The notes under the pieces: model-generated | Told to the model about the DNA's origin: nothing | The model's database searches: none | Seen by the model: the letters and a program-made list of their open reading frames with translations, nothing else | Shown here: positions 15,995-25,106 of the stretch, piece after piece | Layout: the number at the start of each line of letters is the position of its first letter | Numbering within the stretch: the first letter of the stretch is position 1 | Source of the DNA: Mycobacterium sp. Aquia_213 | GTDB taxonomy: Bacteria > Actinomycetota > Actinomycetes > Mycobacteriales > Mycobacteriaceae | Reading direction: 5' to 3' | Assembly (NCBI RefSeq): GCF_026625985.1 | Contig: NZ_CP113116.1 | Coordinates: forward strand, 930,001 to 994,000 | DNA length: 64,000 nucleotides | Translations under genes and position numbers: made by a program

Positions 15995-17710
15995 TCAGCG
16001 GCGCCTGCTGCCATCCGGCGACATCGGCCCAACGAGATCGACCAGTAGGGGCGGAATCTCCATGCGGGGCAAGACCACCTCGACGAGCACCATGCGATCC
16101 TGATGCCCCGCAGCCGCGGTCAGCGCGTCGTCGAGTTCCCCATAGGTTTGCGCGCGGAACGCGAGGTGATTGACCACGCCCAGCGCGTTGGGAATGTCGG
16201 TCCAACTCCAGCTGGCGATGTCGTTGTAGGGCGCCTTCTCTCCGTGGATCGCCCGTTCGACCGTGTAGCCGTCGTTGTTGACCACCACGATGACCGGGGA
16301 GAGTCCTTCGCGAAAGAACGTGCCGAGCTCCTGCACGGTCAGCTGCGCGGCACCGTCACCGATCAGCAACACCGCCCGTCGGTCCGGGTGCGCGACCGCC
16401 GCGCCCAGCGCCGCGGGCAACGTGTAACCGATTGAGCCCCAAAGGGGTTGGCCGATGAACGTGACTCCCTTGGGCAGCCGGTGGTCGGCCATACCGTAAA
16501 AGGAAGTGCCCTGATCGGCGAGTACGACGTTTCCGGGTGTGAGCGCGATGCACAGCCGGTCCCAGACCATCTCCTGGGTCAGGGCCTGATCGCGTGCGGG
16601 CGCGTTGGCTCCGGTTGCGGGCTGCCGGCCCGCCGGCGGCTCGACCGGTGGTGACGTGATCCCGCGCCCTGCCAGGATCTCTGCCAGCGCCCCGAGCGCG
16701 GCGCCCATTTCCATTGGCGCGAACACCTGGCCGGCCACGCTGCTCTGATACTGGCCGACGTCGATGGTCCGGGCCGAATCGATGTGCTGGCTGAAGAAGC
16801 CGCTGACCATGTCGGTGAACACCACGCCGGCGGTGACTAAAACGGGCGCGTCTTCGATCGCGGCCCGCACCTGCGGCGCGCTGGCCGCACCCGCATAGAT
16901 CCCCAGGAAGTTGGGTGAGCTCTCGTCGCGCAGGCTCTTGCCCCACATCAGCGTGGCGTACGGCACCACGTCGGCGGTCAGCAATGCCTCGAGTTCTTTG
17001 ACCGCCTGCAGACGATGCACCAACAGGTCGGCCAACACGGTCAACCGGTTGTCACCGATGAGTTCGCGGGCCGCGTCGATGAACATCGCCAGCGCGCGAG
17101 GGCTGGTACCGCCGGTGTAGCGGGGCAGCGGCGATTCGGGGGGTTCGGTGGGGAAGCGCGCCACATCGGTCGACATCAGTATGTAGCCCGGTCGCTTCTG
17201 CTCGCGCACCTCGGACAGCACCCGGTCGATCTCTCGGCATGCCGTTGCCGGCATGAGATTGGCTTGAGCACAGGTGATTTCGCGGCTGATACGGAAAAAG
17301 TGTTCGAAGTCGCCGTCGCCGAGCGAATGGTGCAACGCCCGTCTGGTGCCCTGGGCGTCTTTGGAGGGGCCGCCGACGATATGCACGACCGGCACGTGCT
17401 CGGCGTAACTGCCGGCGATCGCATTGGTCGCAGAGAGCTCACCCACTCCGAATGTCGTTACCACAGCGGCCATTCCGCGCAGCCGTCCATAGCCGTCGGC
17501 GGCGTAGCCGGCGTTCAACTCGTTGGCGTTGCCCACCCACCGAATTCTCGGATGCGCGACGATGTGGTCGAGGAATTCCAGGTTGTAGTCGCCGGGGACG
17601 CCGAAGATCTCGGAGACGCCAAGCTCGGCGAGACGGTCCAACAAGTAGTCACCGACGGTGTAGACGGAATCCGCGGGGCCGGCCCCCGCGTCTGGCGTGG
17701 TATCAGTCAC
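15995..17710 (-). CDS. kdc: thiamine-diphosphate-dependent alpha-keto-acid decarboxylase
   Basis: 571 residues, pyruvate/indolepyruvate decarboxylase type (orthologue of Rv0853c by order and length). The N-terminal domain carries the ThDP-activating Glu in GNANELNAGYAADGYGR at about 60-76 and the HH pair in RRALHHSLGDGDF. The C-terminal ThDP/Mg site is GDGAAQLT ... VVVNNDGYTVE at about 447-480. It converts branched-chain or aromatic 2-oxo acids to aldehydes. GTG start; divergent from the SRPBCC gene at 17776. Confidence 0.92.
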   Translation of the reverse strand: MTDTTPDAGAGPADSVYTVGDYLLDRLAELGVSEIFGVPGDYNLEFLDHIVAHPRIRWVGNANELNAGYAADGYGRLRGMAAVVTTFGVGELSATNAIAGSYAEHVPVVHIVGGPSKDAQGTRRALHHSLGDGDFEHFFRISREITCAQANLMPATACREIDRVLSEVREQKRPGYILMSTDVARFPTEPPESPLPRYTGGTSPRALAMFIDAARELIGDNRLTVLADLLVHRLQAVKELEALLTADVVPYATLMWGKSLRDESSPNFLGIYAGAASAPQVRAAIEDAPVLVTAGVVFTDMVSGFFSQHIDSARTIDVGQYQSSVAGQVFAPMEMGAALGALAEILAGRGITSPPVEPPAGRQPATGANAPARDQALTQEMVWDRLCIALTPGNVVLADQGTSFYGMADHRLPKGVTFIGQPLWGSIGYTLPAALGAAVAHPDRRAVLLIGDGAAQLTVQELGTFFREGLSPVIVVVNNDGYTVERAIHGEKAPYNDIASWSWTDIPNALGVVNHLAFRAQTYGELDDALTAAAGHQDRMVLVEVVLPRMEIPPLLVDLVGPMSPDGSRRR

Positions 17711-17775
17711 GAAGTCGACGGTACGCTCGGTCGAAAGCGCTCCCGGCCGGACGCCGTTTCGCTATCGTGCGGGCC

Positions 17776-18219
17776 ATGGCGATCAACGAAACCCGCGAAG
17801 TTGTTATCGAAGCCAGCCCCGAAGAGATCCTCGATGTCATCGCAGATCTGGAGTCGAATCCAGAATGGTCACCGCCACACCAGAGCGTTGAAATTCTCGA
17901 GCGCGACGCCAACGGGCGCCCCGCCAAGGTCAAGATGAAAGTCAAAGCCGCGGGTATCACCGACGAGCAGGTGATCGCTTACACCTGGGGCGACAACGAG
18001 GTGAGCTGGTCGCTGGTCAGCTCCGGTCAGCAGCGCTCACAGGATGCGTCCTACAAACTGACGCCGAAGGGTGACGCCACCAAGGTCACGTTCCAGCTCA
18101 GCGTCGACCCGGTCGTGCCGCTGCCCGGGTTCGTCTTGAAGCGCGCCATCAAAGGCACGGTCGATACCGGGACCGAGGGCCTGCGCAAGCGGGTGCTGCA
18201 GGTGAAGAAGGGCAAGTAG
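17776..18219 (+). CDS. SRPBCC/polyketide-cyclase-like protein (Rv0854-like)
   Basis: 147 residues with the START-like fold: MAINETREVVIEASPEEILD for strand 1, the WSPPHQSVEI segment, and a long C-terminal helix (FVLKRAIKGTVDTGTEGLRK). It probably binds a hydrophobic ligand. It is the first of three related genes here (also 19360 and 19841), separated by the CoA-transferase. The hexamer TATCGT ends seven bases before the ATG, so the message may be leaderless. Confidence 0.88.
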   Translation: MAINETREVVIEASPEEILDVIADLESNPEWSPPHQSVEILERDANGRPAKVKMKVKAAGITDEQVIAYTWGDNEVSWSLVSSGQQRSQDASYKLTPKGDATKVTFQLSVDPVVPLPGFVLKRAIKGTVDTGTEGLRKRVLQVKKGK

Positions 18220-18224
18220 TCGCC

Positions 18225-19301
18225 GTGAGCGGGGGGCCCTTGGCCGGCATCAAAGTCATCGAACTCGGCGGCATCGGACCCGGGCCGCATGCAGGGATGG
18301 TGCTCGCCGACCTGGGTGCCGACGTGGTGCGGGTGCGCCGCCCCGGCGGCCTGACGATGCCGGCCGAGGACCGCGACCTGTTGCACCGGGGTAAGCGGAT
18401 CGTCGACCTGGACGTCAAGACCCAGCCGGGCGCACTGCTGGAGCTCGCCGCCAAGGCCGATGTGCTGCTGGACTGCTTCCGCCCGGGCACGTGCGAGCGA
18501 CTCGGCATCGGGCCCGACGACTGCGCGGCGGTCAACCCGCGGCTGATCTACGCCCGGATCACCGGCTGGGGGCAGGACGGACCGCTGGCCTCGACCGCGG
18601 GGCACGACATCAACTATCTATCGCAGACCGGCGCACTTTCGGCGCTGGGTTACGCCGACCGTCCGCCGATGCCACCGCTGAACCTGGTCGCCGATTTCGG
18701 CGGCGGTTCGATGCTGGTGCTAGTCGGTATCGCCGTCGCACTGTACGAACGGGAACGGTCGGACCGGGGTCAGGTGGTCGACGCGGCGATGGTCGACGGG
18801 GTCAGCGTGCTCGCCCAAATGATGTGGACCATGAAAGCAATTGGGAGCCTGCGCGATAAGCGCGAATCGTTTCTGCTGGACGGCGGCGCCCCGTTCTATC
18901 GCTGTTATGAGACCTCCGACGGCAAGTACATGGCCGTCGGTGCCATCGAGCCGCAGTTCTTCGCGGCGCTGCTGAGCGGGCTCGGTCTGTCGCCCGACGA
19001 GGTGCCGGGTCAGCTCGAAATCGGTTCGTACCAGCAGATGTACGACATCTTCGCGCAGCGGTTCGCCAGCCGGACGCGAGACGAGTGGACGCAGGTTTTC
19101 GCCGGCACCGACGCCTGTGTCACGCCGGTGCTCACGTGGAGCGAGGCCGCCACCGACGATCATCTGAACGCACGGTCGACGGTGATCACCGCCCATGGTG
19201 TCGAGCAGGCCGCTCCCGCTCCGCGTTTCTCCCGAACGCCGGCCGGGCCCGTCGGGCCGCCGCCGGCCGCCACCACGCCGATCGACGAAATCAACTGGTA
19301 G
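18225..19301 (+). CDS. far: CoA-transferase family III / alpha-methylacyl-CoA racemase-like (Rv0855, far)
   Basis: 358 residues starting at a GTG five bases after the previous stop. N-terminal GIKVIELGGIGPGPHAGMVLADLGADVVRV is the CaiB/Amacr nucleotide-like fold. LLDCFRPG, RLIYARITGWGQDGP and the catalytic pair in AGHDINYLSQTGAL (His, Asp) match racemases, followed by GGSMLVLVGIAVAL. It likely epimerises the 2-methyl branch of acyl-CoAs before beta-oxidation, fitting the fadA/fadB genes downstream. Racemase versus transferase activity cannot be decided by sequence alone. Confidence 0.9.
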   Translation: MSGGPLAGIKVIELGGIGPGPHAGMVLADLGADVVRVRRPGGLTMPAEDRDLLHRGKRIVDLDVKTQPGALLELAAKADVLLDCFRPGTCERLGIGPDDCAAVNPRLIYARITGWGQDGPLASTAGHDINYLSQTGALSALGYADRPPMPPLNLVADFGGGSMLVLVGIAVALYERERSDRGQVVDAAMVDGVSVLAQMMWTMKAIGSLRDKRESFLLDGGAPFYRCYETSDGKYMAVGAIEPQFFAALLSGLGLSPDEVPGQLEIGSYQQMYDIFAQRFASRTRDEWTQVFAGTDACVTPVLTWSEAATDDHLNARSTVITAHGVEQAAPAPRFSRTPAGPVGPPPAATTPIDEINW

Positions 19302-19359
19302 CGAATTAATTACCCCGAACACGTTCCGCGCCTGGTGCGGGGTTGCTAGGTTGAACTGA

Positions 19360-19812
19360 GTGGCTGTCAAGGCATCACGTGAATTCATAGTTGATGCGCC
19401 GCTCGACGTGGTCATGGGGGCGCTCGAGGATGTCAACGTGCTGGAATCCTGGTCGCCACTGCATAAACGGATAGAAGTGATCGACCGCTATCCCGATGGC
19501 CGGGCGCACCACGTGAAAACCACCATTCGGATTTTCGGCCTCGTCGACAAAGAGGTCCTGGAATATCACTGGGGCCCGGACTGGGTGGTGTATGACGCCA
19601 AAGGCACGCACCAACAGCACGGCCAGCACGTCGAGTACAACCTCAAGTCCGAAGGTCCCGACAAGACGCGGGTGCGGTTCGATATCACCGTCGAACCGGC
19701 CGGGCCCATTCCCGGATTCGTCGTCAGGCGCGCGATGCAAAACGTCCTCGACGCCTCGGTGAAGGGGCTGCGGAATCTGGTCGAGCGCGGCGGTTCGGAT
19801 AAAGCACCGTAA
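19360..19812 (+). CDS. SRPBCC family protein (Rv0856-like)
   Basis: 150 residues. VKASREFIVDAPLDVVMGAL, then SWSPLHKRIEVIDRYPDGR, a central EYHWGPDWVVYDAKGTHQQH, and a C-terminal helix: the ligand-binding START-like fold. About half of its residues match the next gene at the same positions, so the pair arose by tandem duplication. The GTG has no ribosome site; TAGGTT (19347-19352) ends seven bases upstream, suggesting leaderless expression. Function unknown. Confidence 0.85.
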   Translation: MAVKASREFIVDAPLDVVMGALEDVNVLESWSPLHKRIEVIDRYPDGRAHHVKTTIRIFGLVDKEVLEYHWGPDWVVYDAKGTHQQHGQHVEYNLKSEGPDKTRVRFDITVEPAGPIPGFVVRRAMQNVLDASVKGLRNLVERGGSDKAP

Positions 19813-19840
19813 CTCTCGCTCCATTGCTAATTTGTAGGCA

Positions 19841-20293
19841 GTGGCCATACGCGCATCGTCGGAAATCGTCATTGAGGCGCCCCCGGAAGTAATCATGGAG
19901 GCGCTGGCCGACATGGACGCCGTGCCCTCATGGTCTCCGTTGCACAAGCGGGTCGAAGTAGTCGACCGATATCCCGACGGCCTGCCGCGCCACGTGAAGA
20001 TGACGATCAGGGTGAGCGGCATCGCCGACACCGAAATGGTCGAATACCACTGGGGTCCCGACTGGATGGTGTGGGATGCGCAGAAGACCGCCCAGCAACA
20101 CGCTCAGCATGGCGAATACAACCTGCAACGTGAGGGCGACGACAAGACCCGGGTGCGATTCAGTCTCACGATCGAGCTCAGGGCGCCGCTGCCCGGATTC
20201 TGGGTGAAGTCAGCCGGCAGCAAAGTTCTCTACGCCGCGCTGGAAGGCCTGCGAAAGCGCGTGATGGGGGACGGGGATTCTAACCAAGCTTAA
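19841..20293 (+). CDS. SRPBCC family protein (Rv0857-like)
   Basis: 150 residues and a close paralogue of the preceding gene (shared SWSPLHKRVEVVDRYPDG and EYHWGPDWMVWDAQKTAQQH). It has its own likely leaderless promoter, TAATTT (19828-19833) seven bases before the GTG, so it is not simply in an operon with its twin. The 3' end overlaps dapC on the other strand by 14 bases. Function unknown; probably binds a lipid-like ligand. Confidence 0.85.
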   Translation: MAIRASSEIVIEAPPEVIMEALADMDAVPSWSPLHKRVEVVDRYPDGLPRHVKMTIRVSGIADTEMVEYHWGPDWMVWDAQKTAQQHAQHGEYNLQREGDDKTRVRFSLTIELRAPLPGFWVKSAGSKVLYAALEGLRKRVMGDGDSNQA

Positions 20294-21452
20294 GTGCGGA
20301 CAGTCTTCTGATCGCCTCGTCGAGAGTGTCGTCACGCTTGCAGAAAGTGAAGCGCACCAAGTGATTCCACAGATCGGCATGCGGCGCCGCCGGATCGCAG
20401 AACGCTGACATCGGAATAGCGGCCACGCCAACCTTTTCCGGTAATGCCGCGCAGAACTGCGTGCTGTCGTCGAAGCCGAGTGGGCGTGGGTCGGCGCAGA
20501 GGAAATAGCTGCCGCTGCTGTCGTGCACCGCGAAGCCGATGTCGGCGAGGCCCGCGGCCAGCCGGTCGCGCCTGGCCTGCAGCGAGCGCCGCAGTTCGTC
20601 CACCCAGGCATCCTCGGTGTCCAGCGCCAGGGCGACCGCGGGCTGGAACGGCGCACCGCCGACGTAGCTCAGATACTGTTTGGCGGCTCGCAACCCGGCG
20701 ATGAGTTCTGCTGGGCCGCAAGCCCACCCGATTTTCCAGCCGGTGCAGTTGAACATCTTGGCCGCACTGGAGATCGTGATGGTGCGTTCGGCCATACCGT
20801 CGAAACCGGCCAGCGGCAGGTGGCGATGGCCGTCGAACACCAGGTGCTCGTACACTTCGTCGGTAATCACCAAAAGATCGGCCGCCACTGCGATCTCGGC
20901 GACGGCCTCCAGTTCGGTCGCGCTCAGCACGGCGCCGGTGGGGTTGTGCGGCGAGTTGATGATGAGTGCTCGGGTCGCCGGAGTCACCGCTCGCCGCAGC
21001 GCGTCGATGTCCAGCGCGAAGCCGCGGCCGTCGGAAACCATCGGTACGGCGACACGGTGGGCGCCGGCCATCGCGACCACCGGCGAGTAGGAGTCGTAAA
21101 ACGGCTCGATCAACAGCACCTCCGAGCCGGGCTCGACCAGGCCGATGACCGCCGACGCGATGGCCTCGGTGGCCCCGACCGTCACCAGCACTTCGGTGTC
21201 GGGGTCGTACACAATGCCGAAATGCCGCTGTCGCTGTGCCGCGATGGCCTGGCGCAGCGGCGCGATGCCGATCCCCGGCGGGTACTGGTTGGCGCCGTCG
21301 GCGATCGCATCTTGCGCGGCCTTCAGCAGTGCCGGGGGTCCGTCTTCGTCGGGAAAGCCCTGACCTAGGTTCACCGCGCCGATGCGCGCGGCCAGTGCCG
21401 ACATTTCGGCGAACACCGTGGTCGCGTAGGGCCGCAATCGCGACACCGTCAT
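20280..21452 (-). CDS. dapC: N-succinyldiaminopimelate aminotransferase DapC
   Basis: 390 residues, class I/II PLP aminotransferase. Motifs are NLGQGFPDEDGPP near the N-terminus, INSPHNPTGAVLS, ITDEVYEHLVF, the PLP lysine in SSAAKMFNCTGWKIGW, and a C-terminal RFTFCKRDDTL. Orthologue of Rv0858c by order and length; it makes the succinylated diaminopimelate intermediate of lysine and peptidoglycan synthesis. The start is the ATG at 21452; a longer open frame to 21620 would run through the repeats at 21504-21555 and has no family match. Convergent with the SRPBCC gene. Confidence 0.9.
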   Translation of the reverse strand: MTVSRLRPYATTVFAEMSALAARIGAVNLGQGFPDEDGPPALLKAAQDAIADGANQYPPGIGIAPLRQAIAAQRQRHFGIVYDPDTEVLVTVGATEAIASAVIGLVEPGSEVLLIEPFYDSYSPVVAMAGAHRVAVPMVSDGRGFALDIDALRRAVTPATRALIINSPHNPTGAVLSATELEAVAEIAVAADLLVITDEVYEHLVFDGHRHLPLAGFDGMAERTITISSAAKMFNCTGWKIGWACGPAELIAGLRAAKQYLSYVGGAPFQPAVALALDTEDAWVDELRRSLQARRDRLAAGLADIGFAVHDSSGSYFLCADPRPLGFDDSTQFCAALPEKVGVAAIPMSAFCDPAAPHADLWNHLVRFTFCKRDDTLDEAIRRLSALKLG

Positions 21453-21503
21453 GGTCGTCGAGCTTAGGCGGGGCCGCCGAGTATGCAGCCCGCCGACCTC
21501 GAT

Positions 21504-21555
21504 CGTGAAACTAACTTCACGCTCGGGAGTGAGCGTGCAACTAACTTCACGCTCG
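21504..21555. repeat. two tandem imperfect palindromes with 30-base period
   Basis: CGTGAAACTAACTTCACG (21504-21521) has 6-bp perfect arms. GAGCGTGCA (21531-21539) pairs with TTCACGCTC (21547-21555) with one mismatch around a similar ACTAAC core. The core AACTAACTTCACGCTCGG occurs twice, at 21509 and 21539. The unit looks like the short dispersed palindromes of mycobacterial intergenic DNA. It lies between dapC and fadA, so a promoter or terminator role is possible. Confidence 0.6.
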
Positions 21556-21612
21556 GCCCCGGCTGTGACTGCAGCGTCGGTTTCGAGCTGCCTTGACCAG
21601 CTGGGCGACCGC

Positions 21613-21628
21613 CCAACCAACAGGTTGG
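21613..21628. promoter_or_regulatory. palindrome upstream of fadA, candidate operator
   Basis: CCAACCAACAGGTTGG has 6-bp arms CCAACC/GGTTGG with a 4-base centre. It lies 14 bases upstream of a plausible -10 (TAGGGT, 21642-21647) and 66 bases before the fadA ATG. It is a candidate binding site for a fatty-acid-responsive repressor; the regulator is not in the window. Confidence 0.4.
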
Positions 21629-21693
21629 CCGGGAGTCCCTGTTAGGGTGCACATAGACGGACCCGAAAACCCATTTGTGAAGAGGAAGTCGAC

Positions 21694-22905
21694 ATGTCCG
21701 AAGAAGCCTTCATCTATGAGGCCATCCGCACACCACGCGGGAAACAACGCAACGGATCGCTGAACGAGGTCAAGCCAGTCAACCTGGTGGTCGGCCTGGT
21801 CGAGGAGCTCCGCAGGCGCAACCCCGACCTGGACGAGAACCTGATCAGCGACCTGATCCTCGGCGTCGTCTCCCCGGTCGGTGACCAGGGCGGTGACATC
21901 GCTCGCACCGCGGCGTTGGTGGCCGGGCTGCCAGAGACGACCGGCGGCGTGCAGCTCAACCGCTTCTGCGCCTCGGGCCTGGAAGCCGTCAACACCGCCG
22001 CGCAGAAGGTGCGCTCCGGCTGGGACGACCTGGTGCTGGCCGGCGGTGTCGAGTCCATGAGCCGCGTACCGATGGGCTCCGACGGCGGCGCCTGGGCGAC
22101 CGATCCGGAGACCAATTACCGCATCGGCTTCGTGCCGCAGGGCATCGGCGCCGACCTGATCGCCACCATCGAGGGCTTCTCCCGCGAAGACGTCGACACC
22201 TACGCGGCCCGTTCGCAGGAGAAGGCCGCCGAAGCCTGGTCGGGCGGTTACTTCGCCAAGTCGGTGGTGCCGGTGCGTGACCAGAACGGTCTGGTCATCC
22301 TCGACCACGACGAGCACATGCGCCCCGGGTCGACTGTGGAGAGCCTGGGCAAGCTGAAGACCGCGTTCGACGGTGTCGGCGAGATGGGCGGCTTCGACGA
22401 CGTGGCGCTGCAGAAGTACCACTACGTCGAAAAGATCAACCACGTCCACACCGGCGGTAACAGCTCCGGCATCGTCGACGGCGCCGCACTGGTGCTGGTC
22501 GGTTCGGAAGCGGCCGGCAAGTCGCAGGGCCTGACCCCGCGGGCGCGGATCGTGGCCACCGCCACCAGCGGCGCGGACCCGGTGATCATGCTCACCGGTC
22601 CTACCCCTGCGACCCGCAAGGTGCTCGACCGCGCCGGCCTGACGCTGGACGACATCGACCTGATCGAACTCAACGAGGCGTTCGCGTCGGTGGTGCTGAA
22701 GTTCCAGAAGGACCTCAACATCCCGGACGAGAAGCTCAACGTCAACGGTGGCGCCATCGCGATGGGCCACCCGCTGGGCGCCACCGGCGCCATGATCACC
22801 GGCACCATGGTCGACGAGCTCGAGCGCCGCAACGCGCGGCGCGCGCTGATCACACTGTGCATCGGTGGCGGCATGGGTGTCGCGACCATCATTGAGAGGG
22901 TTTAA
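21694..22905 (+). CDS. fadA: acetyl-CoA acyltransferase (thiolase) FadA
   Basis: 403 residues, trifunctional-type 3-ketoacyl-CoA thiolase. The nucleophilic Cys is in LNRFCASGLEAV at about 91, the His in GGAIAMGHPLGATGA, and the second Cys in TLCIGGGMGVA near the C-terminus. It cleaves 3-ketoacyl-CoA to acetyl-CoA and a shortened acyl-CoA. The ATG at 21694 follows AGAGGAAG. The stop is five bases before fadB, and the two products form the mycobacterial trifunctional complex (orthologue of Rv0859). Confidence 0.96.
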   Translation: MSEEAFIYEAIRTPRGKQRNGSLNEVKPVNLVVGLVEELRRRNPDLDENLISDLILGVVSPVGDQGGDIARTAALVAGLPETTGGVQLNRFCASGLEAVNTAAQKVRSGWDDLVLAGGVESMSRVPMGSDGGAWATDPETNYRIGFVPQGIGADLIATIEGFSREDVDTYAARSQEKAAEAWSGGYFAKSVVPVRDQNGLVILDHDEHMRPGSTVESLGKLKTAFDGVGEMGGFDDVALQKYHYVEKINHVHTGGNSSGIVDGAALVLVGSEAAGKSQGLTPRARIVATATSGADPVIMLTGPTPATRKVLDRAGLTLDDIDLIELNEAFASVVLKFQKDLNIPDEKLNVNGGAIAMGHPLGATGAMITGTMVDELERRNARRALITLCIGGGMGVATIIERV

Positions 22906-22909
22906 GACC

Positions 22910-25054
22910 ATGGCAGAGAACACCATTCAGTGGGACAAGGATGGCGACGGCATCGTCACCCTGACACTTGACGACCCCACCGGCTCGGCCAACGTGATGA
23001 ACGAGCACTACGCCGAGTCCATGCATAACGCCGTGGAACGCCTTGTCGCAGAAAAGGATTCGGTTACCGGCGTGGTCATCACCAGCGCGAAGAAGACCTT
23101 CTTCGCCGGCGGTGACCTCAAGGGCATGATCCAGCTCGGCCCGGAGAACGCCGGCGAGGCGTTCGACACCGTCGAATCGGTCAAGCGTGACCTGCGCGCC
23201 CTGGAGACCCTCGGCAAGCCGGTGGTAGCCGCGATCAACGGCGCCGCGCTCGGCGGCGGCCTGGAGATCACGCTCGCCTGTCACCACCGCATTGCCGCCG
23301 ACGTCAAGGGCCTCGTGGTCGGCTTCCCCGAGGTGACGCTGGGCTTGTTGCCCGGCGGTGGCGGGGTGACCCGCACCGTGCGGATGTTCGGCATCCAGAA
23401 CGCCTTCATGAACATCCTCTCGCAGGGCACCCGGTTCAAGCCCGCGCAAGCCAAGGAGAACGGGCTTGTCGACGAACTCGTCGGCTCGGTCGAGGACCTG
23501 GTGCCCGCCGCCAAGGCGTGGATCAAGGCCAACCCCGACTCGCACACCCAGCCGTGGGATGCCAAGGGCTACAAGATGCCTGGCGGCACCCCGTCCAGCC
23601 CGGCCCTGGCCGGCATCCTGCCGTCGTTCCCGGCGCTGCTGAAGAAGCAGCTCAAGGGCGCGCCGATGCCGGCGCCGCGGGCCATCCTGGACGCGGCCGT
23701 CGAGGGTGCGCAGGTGGACTTCGACACCGCCAGCCGCATCGAGAGCCGGTATTTCACCCAGCTGGTCACCGGCCAGGTCGCCAAGAACATGATCCAGGCG
23801 TTCTTCTTCGACCTGCAGGCCATCAACGCCGGTAAGTCACGGCCCGATGGCATCGAGCCGGTCAAGATCAACAAGATCGGCGTGCTCGGGGCGGGCATGA
23901 TGGGCGCGGGCATCGCGTACGTCTCGGCCAAGGCCGGCTACGACGTGGTGCTCAAGGACGTCAGCATCGAGGCCGCCGACAAGGGCAAGAACTACTCGGA
24001 AAAGCTTGAGGCCAAAGCACTTCAGCGGGGCAAGACCACCGAGGAGAAGAGCAAGGCGCTGCTGGCCCGCATTACGCCGTCCGCCAACCCCGCCGACTTC
24101 AAGGGCGTCGACTTCGTGATCGAGGCGGTCTTCGAAAGCCAGGACCTCAAGCACCAGGTATTCCAGGAGATCGAGGACATCGTCGAGCCCAACGCGCTGC
24201 TGGGGTCGAACACCTCGACGCTCCCGATCACCGGTCTGGCGACCGGGGTGAAGCGCCAGGAAGACTTCATCGGGATCCACTTCTTCTCGCCGGTCGACAA
24301 GATGCCGCTGGTCGAAATCATCAAGGGCGAGAAGACTTCTGATGAGGCGCTGGCCCGGGTGTTCGACTACACGCTTGCTATCGGCAAGACCCCGATCGTT
24401 GTCAACGACAGCCGCGGGTTCTTCACCAGCCGCGTCATCGGCACGTTCGTGAACGAGGCGCTGGCGATGCTCGGCGAGGGCGTGGAGCCGGCCAGCATCG
24501 AGCACGCTGGTTCGCAGGCCGGCTACCCGGCGCCGCCGCTGCAGCTGTCCGACGAGCTCAACCTGGAGCTGATGCACAAGATCGCCGTCGCCAGCCGTAA
24601 GGGCGTCGAGGACGCCGGCGGCACCTACGAGCCGCATCCCGCCGAGGCGGTGGTCGAGAAGATGATCGAGCTCGGCCGGCCCAGCCGGCTCAAGGGCGCG
24701 GGCTTCTACGAGTACGTCGACGGCAAGCGCACCAGTCTGTGGCCGGGCTTGCGGGAGACGTTCAAGTCCGGTGCCTCACAGCCCCCGCTGCAGGACATGA
24801 TCGACCGGATGCTGTTCGCCGAGGCGCTGGAAACCCAGAAATGTCTTGACGAGAACGTGCTGATGACGACCGCCGACGCCAACATCGGCTCGATCATGGG
24901 CATCGGGTTCCCGCCGTACACCGGTGGTAGCGCGCAATTCATCGTCGGCTACCAGGGCGCGGGCGGTACGGGCAAGGACGCCTTCGTGGCCCGGGCCCGC
25001 GAGCTGGCGGCTAAGTACGGCGACCGCTTCCTGCCGCCGGATTCGTTGACGTAG
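22910..25054 (+). CDS. fadB: fatty acid oxidation complex alpha subunit FadB
   Basis: 714 residues. An N-terminal crotonase domain (AFFAGGDLKGM-like oxyanion loop near 62; NGAALGGGLEITLACHHR near 113) fuses to a 3-hydroxyacyl-CoA dehydrogenase with the NAD loop GVLGAGMMGAGIAYV at about 323. The later catalytic segment is IGIHFFSPVDKMPLVEII. It hydrates enoyl-CoA and oxidises the hydroxyacyl-CoA, passing product to FadA. The ATG is four bases after the fadA stop, so the genes are co-transcribed. Orthologue of Rv0860. Confidence 0.96.
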   Translation: MAENTIQWDKDGDGIVTLTLDDPTGSANVMNEHYAESMHNAVERLVAEKDSVTGVVITSAKKTFFAGGDLKGMIQLGPENAGEAFDTVESVKRDLRALETLGKPVVAAINGAALGGGLEITLACHHRIAADVKGLVVGFPEVTLGLLPGGGGVTRTVRMFGIQNAFMNILSQGTRFKPAQAKENGLVDELVGSVEDLVPAAKAWIKANPDSHTQPWDAKGYKMPGGTPSSPALAGILPSFPALLKKQLKGAPMPAPRAILDAAVEGAQVDFDTASRIESRYFTQLVTGQVAKNMIQAFFFDLQAINAGKSRPDGIEPVKINKIGVLGAGMMGAGIAYVSAKAGYDVVLKDVSIEAADKGKNYSEKLEAKALQRGKTTEEKSKALLARITPSANPADFKGVDFVIEAVFESQDLKHQVFQEIEDIVEPNALLGSNTSTLPITGLATGVKRQEDFIGIHFFSPVDKMPLVEIIKGEKTSDEALARVFDYTLAIGKTPIVVNDSRGFFTSRVIGTFVNEALAMLGEGVEPASIEHAGSQAGYPAPPLQLSDELNLELMHKIAVASRKGVEDAGGTYEPHPAEAVVEKMIELGRPSRLKGAGFYEYVDGKRTSLWPGLRETFKSGASQPPLQDMIDRMLFAEALETQKCLDENVLMTTADANIGSIMGIGFPPYTGGSAQFIVGYQGAGGTGKDAFVARARELAAKYGDRFLPPDSLT

Positions 25055-25106
25055 CGGGCCCTAAACCCCAACCGCCACTTGTGTTCTGGTGGGGGATTGG
25101 TGGACT

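Noticed and set aside
21547..22926. 459-codon frame opposite fadA
   Set aside because: Antisense of a strongly conserved thiolase; composition and position fit a codon-bias shadow.
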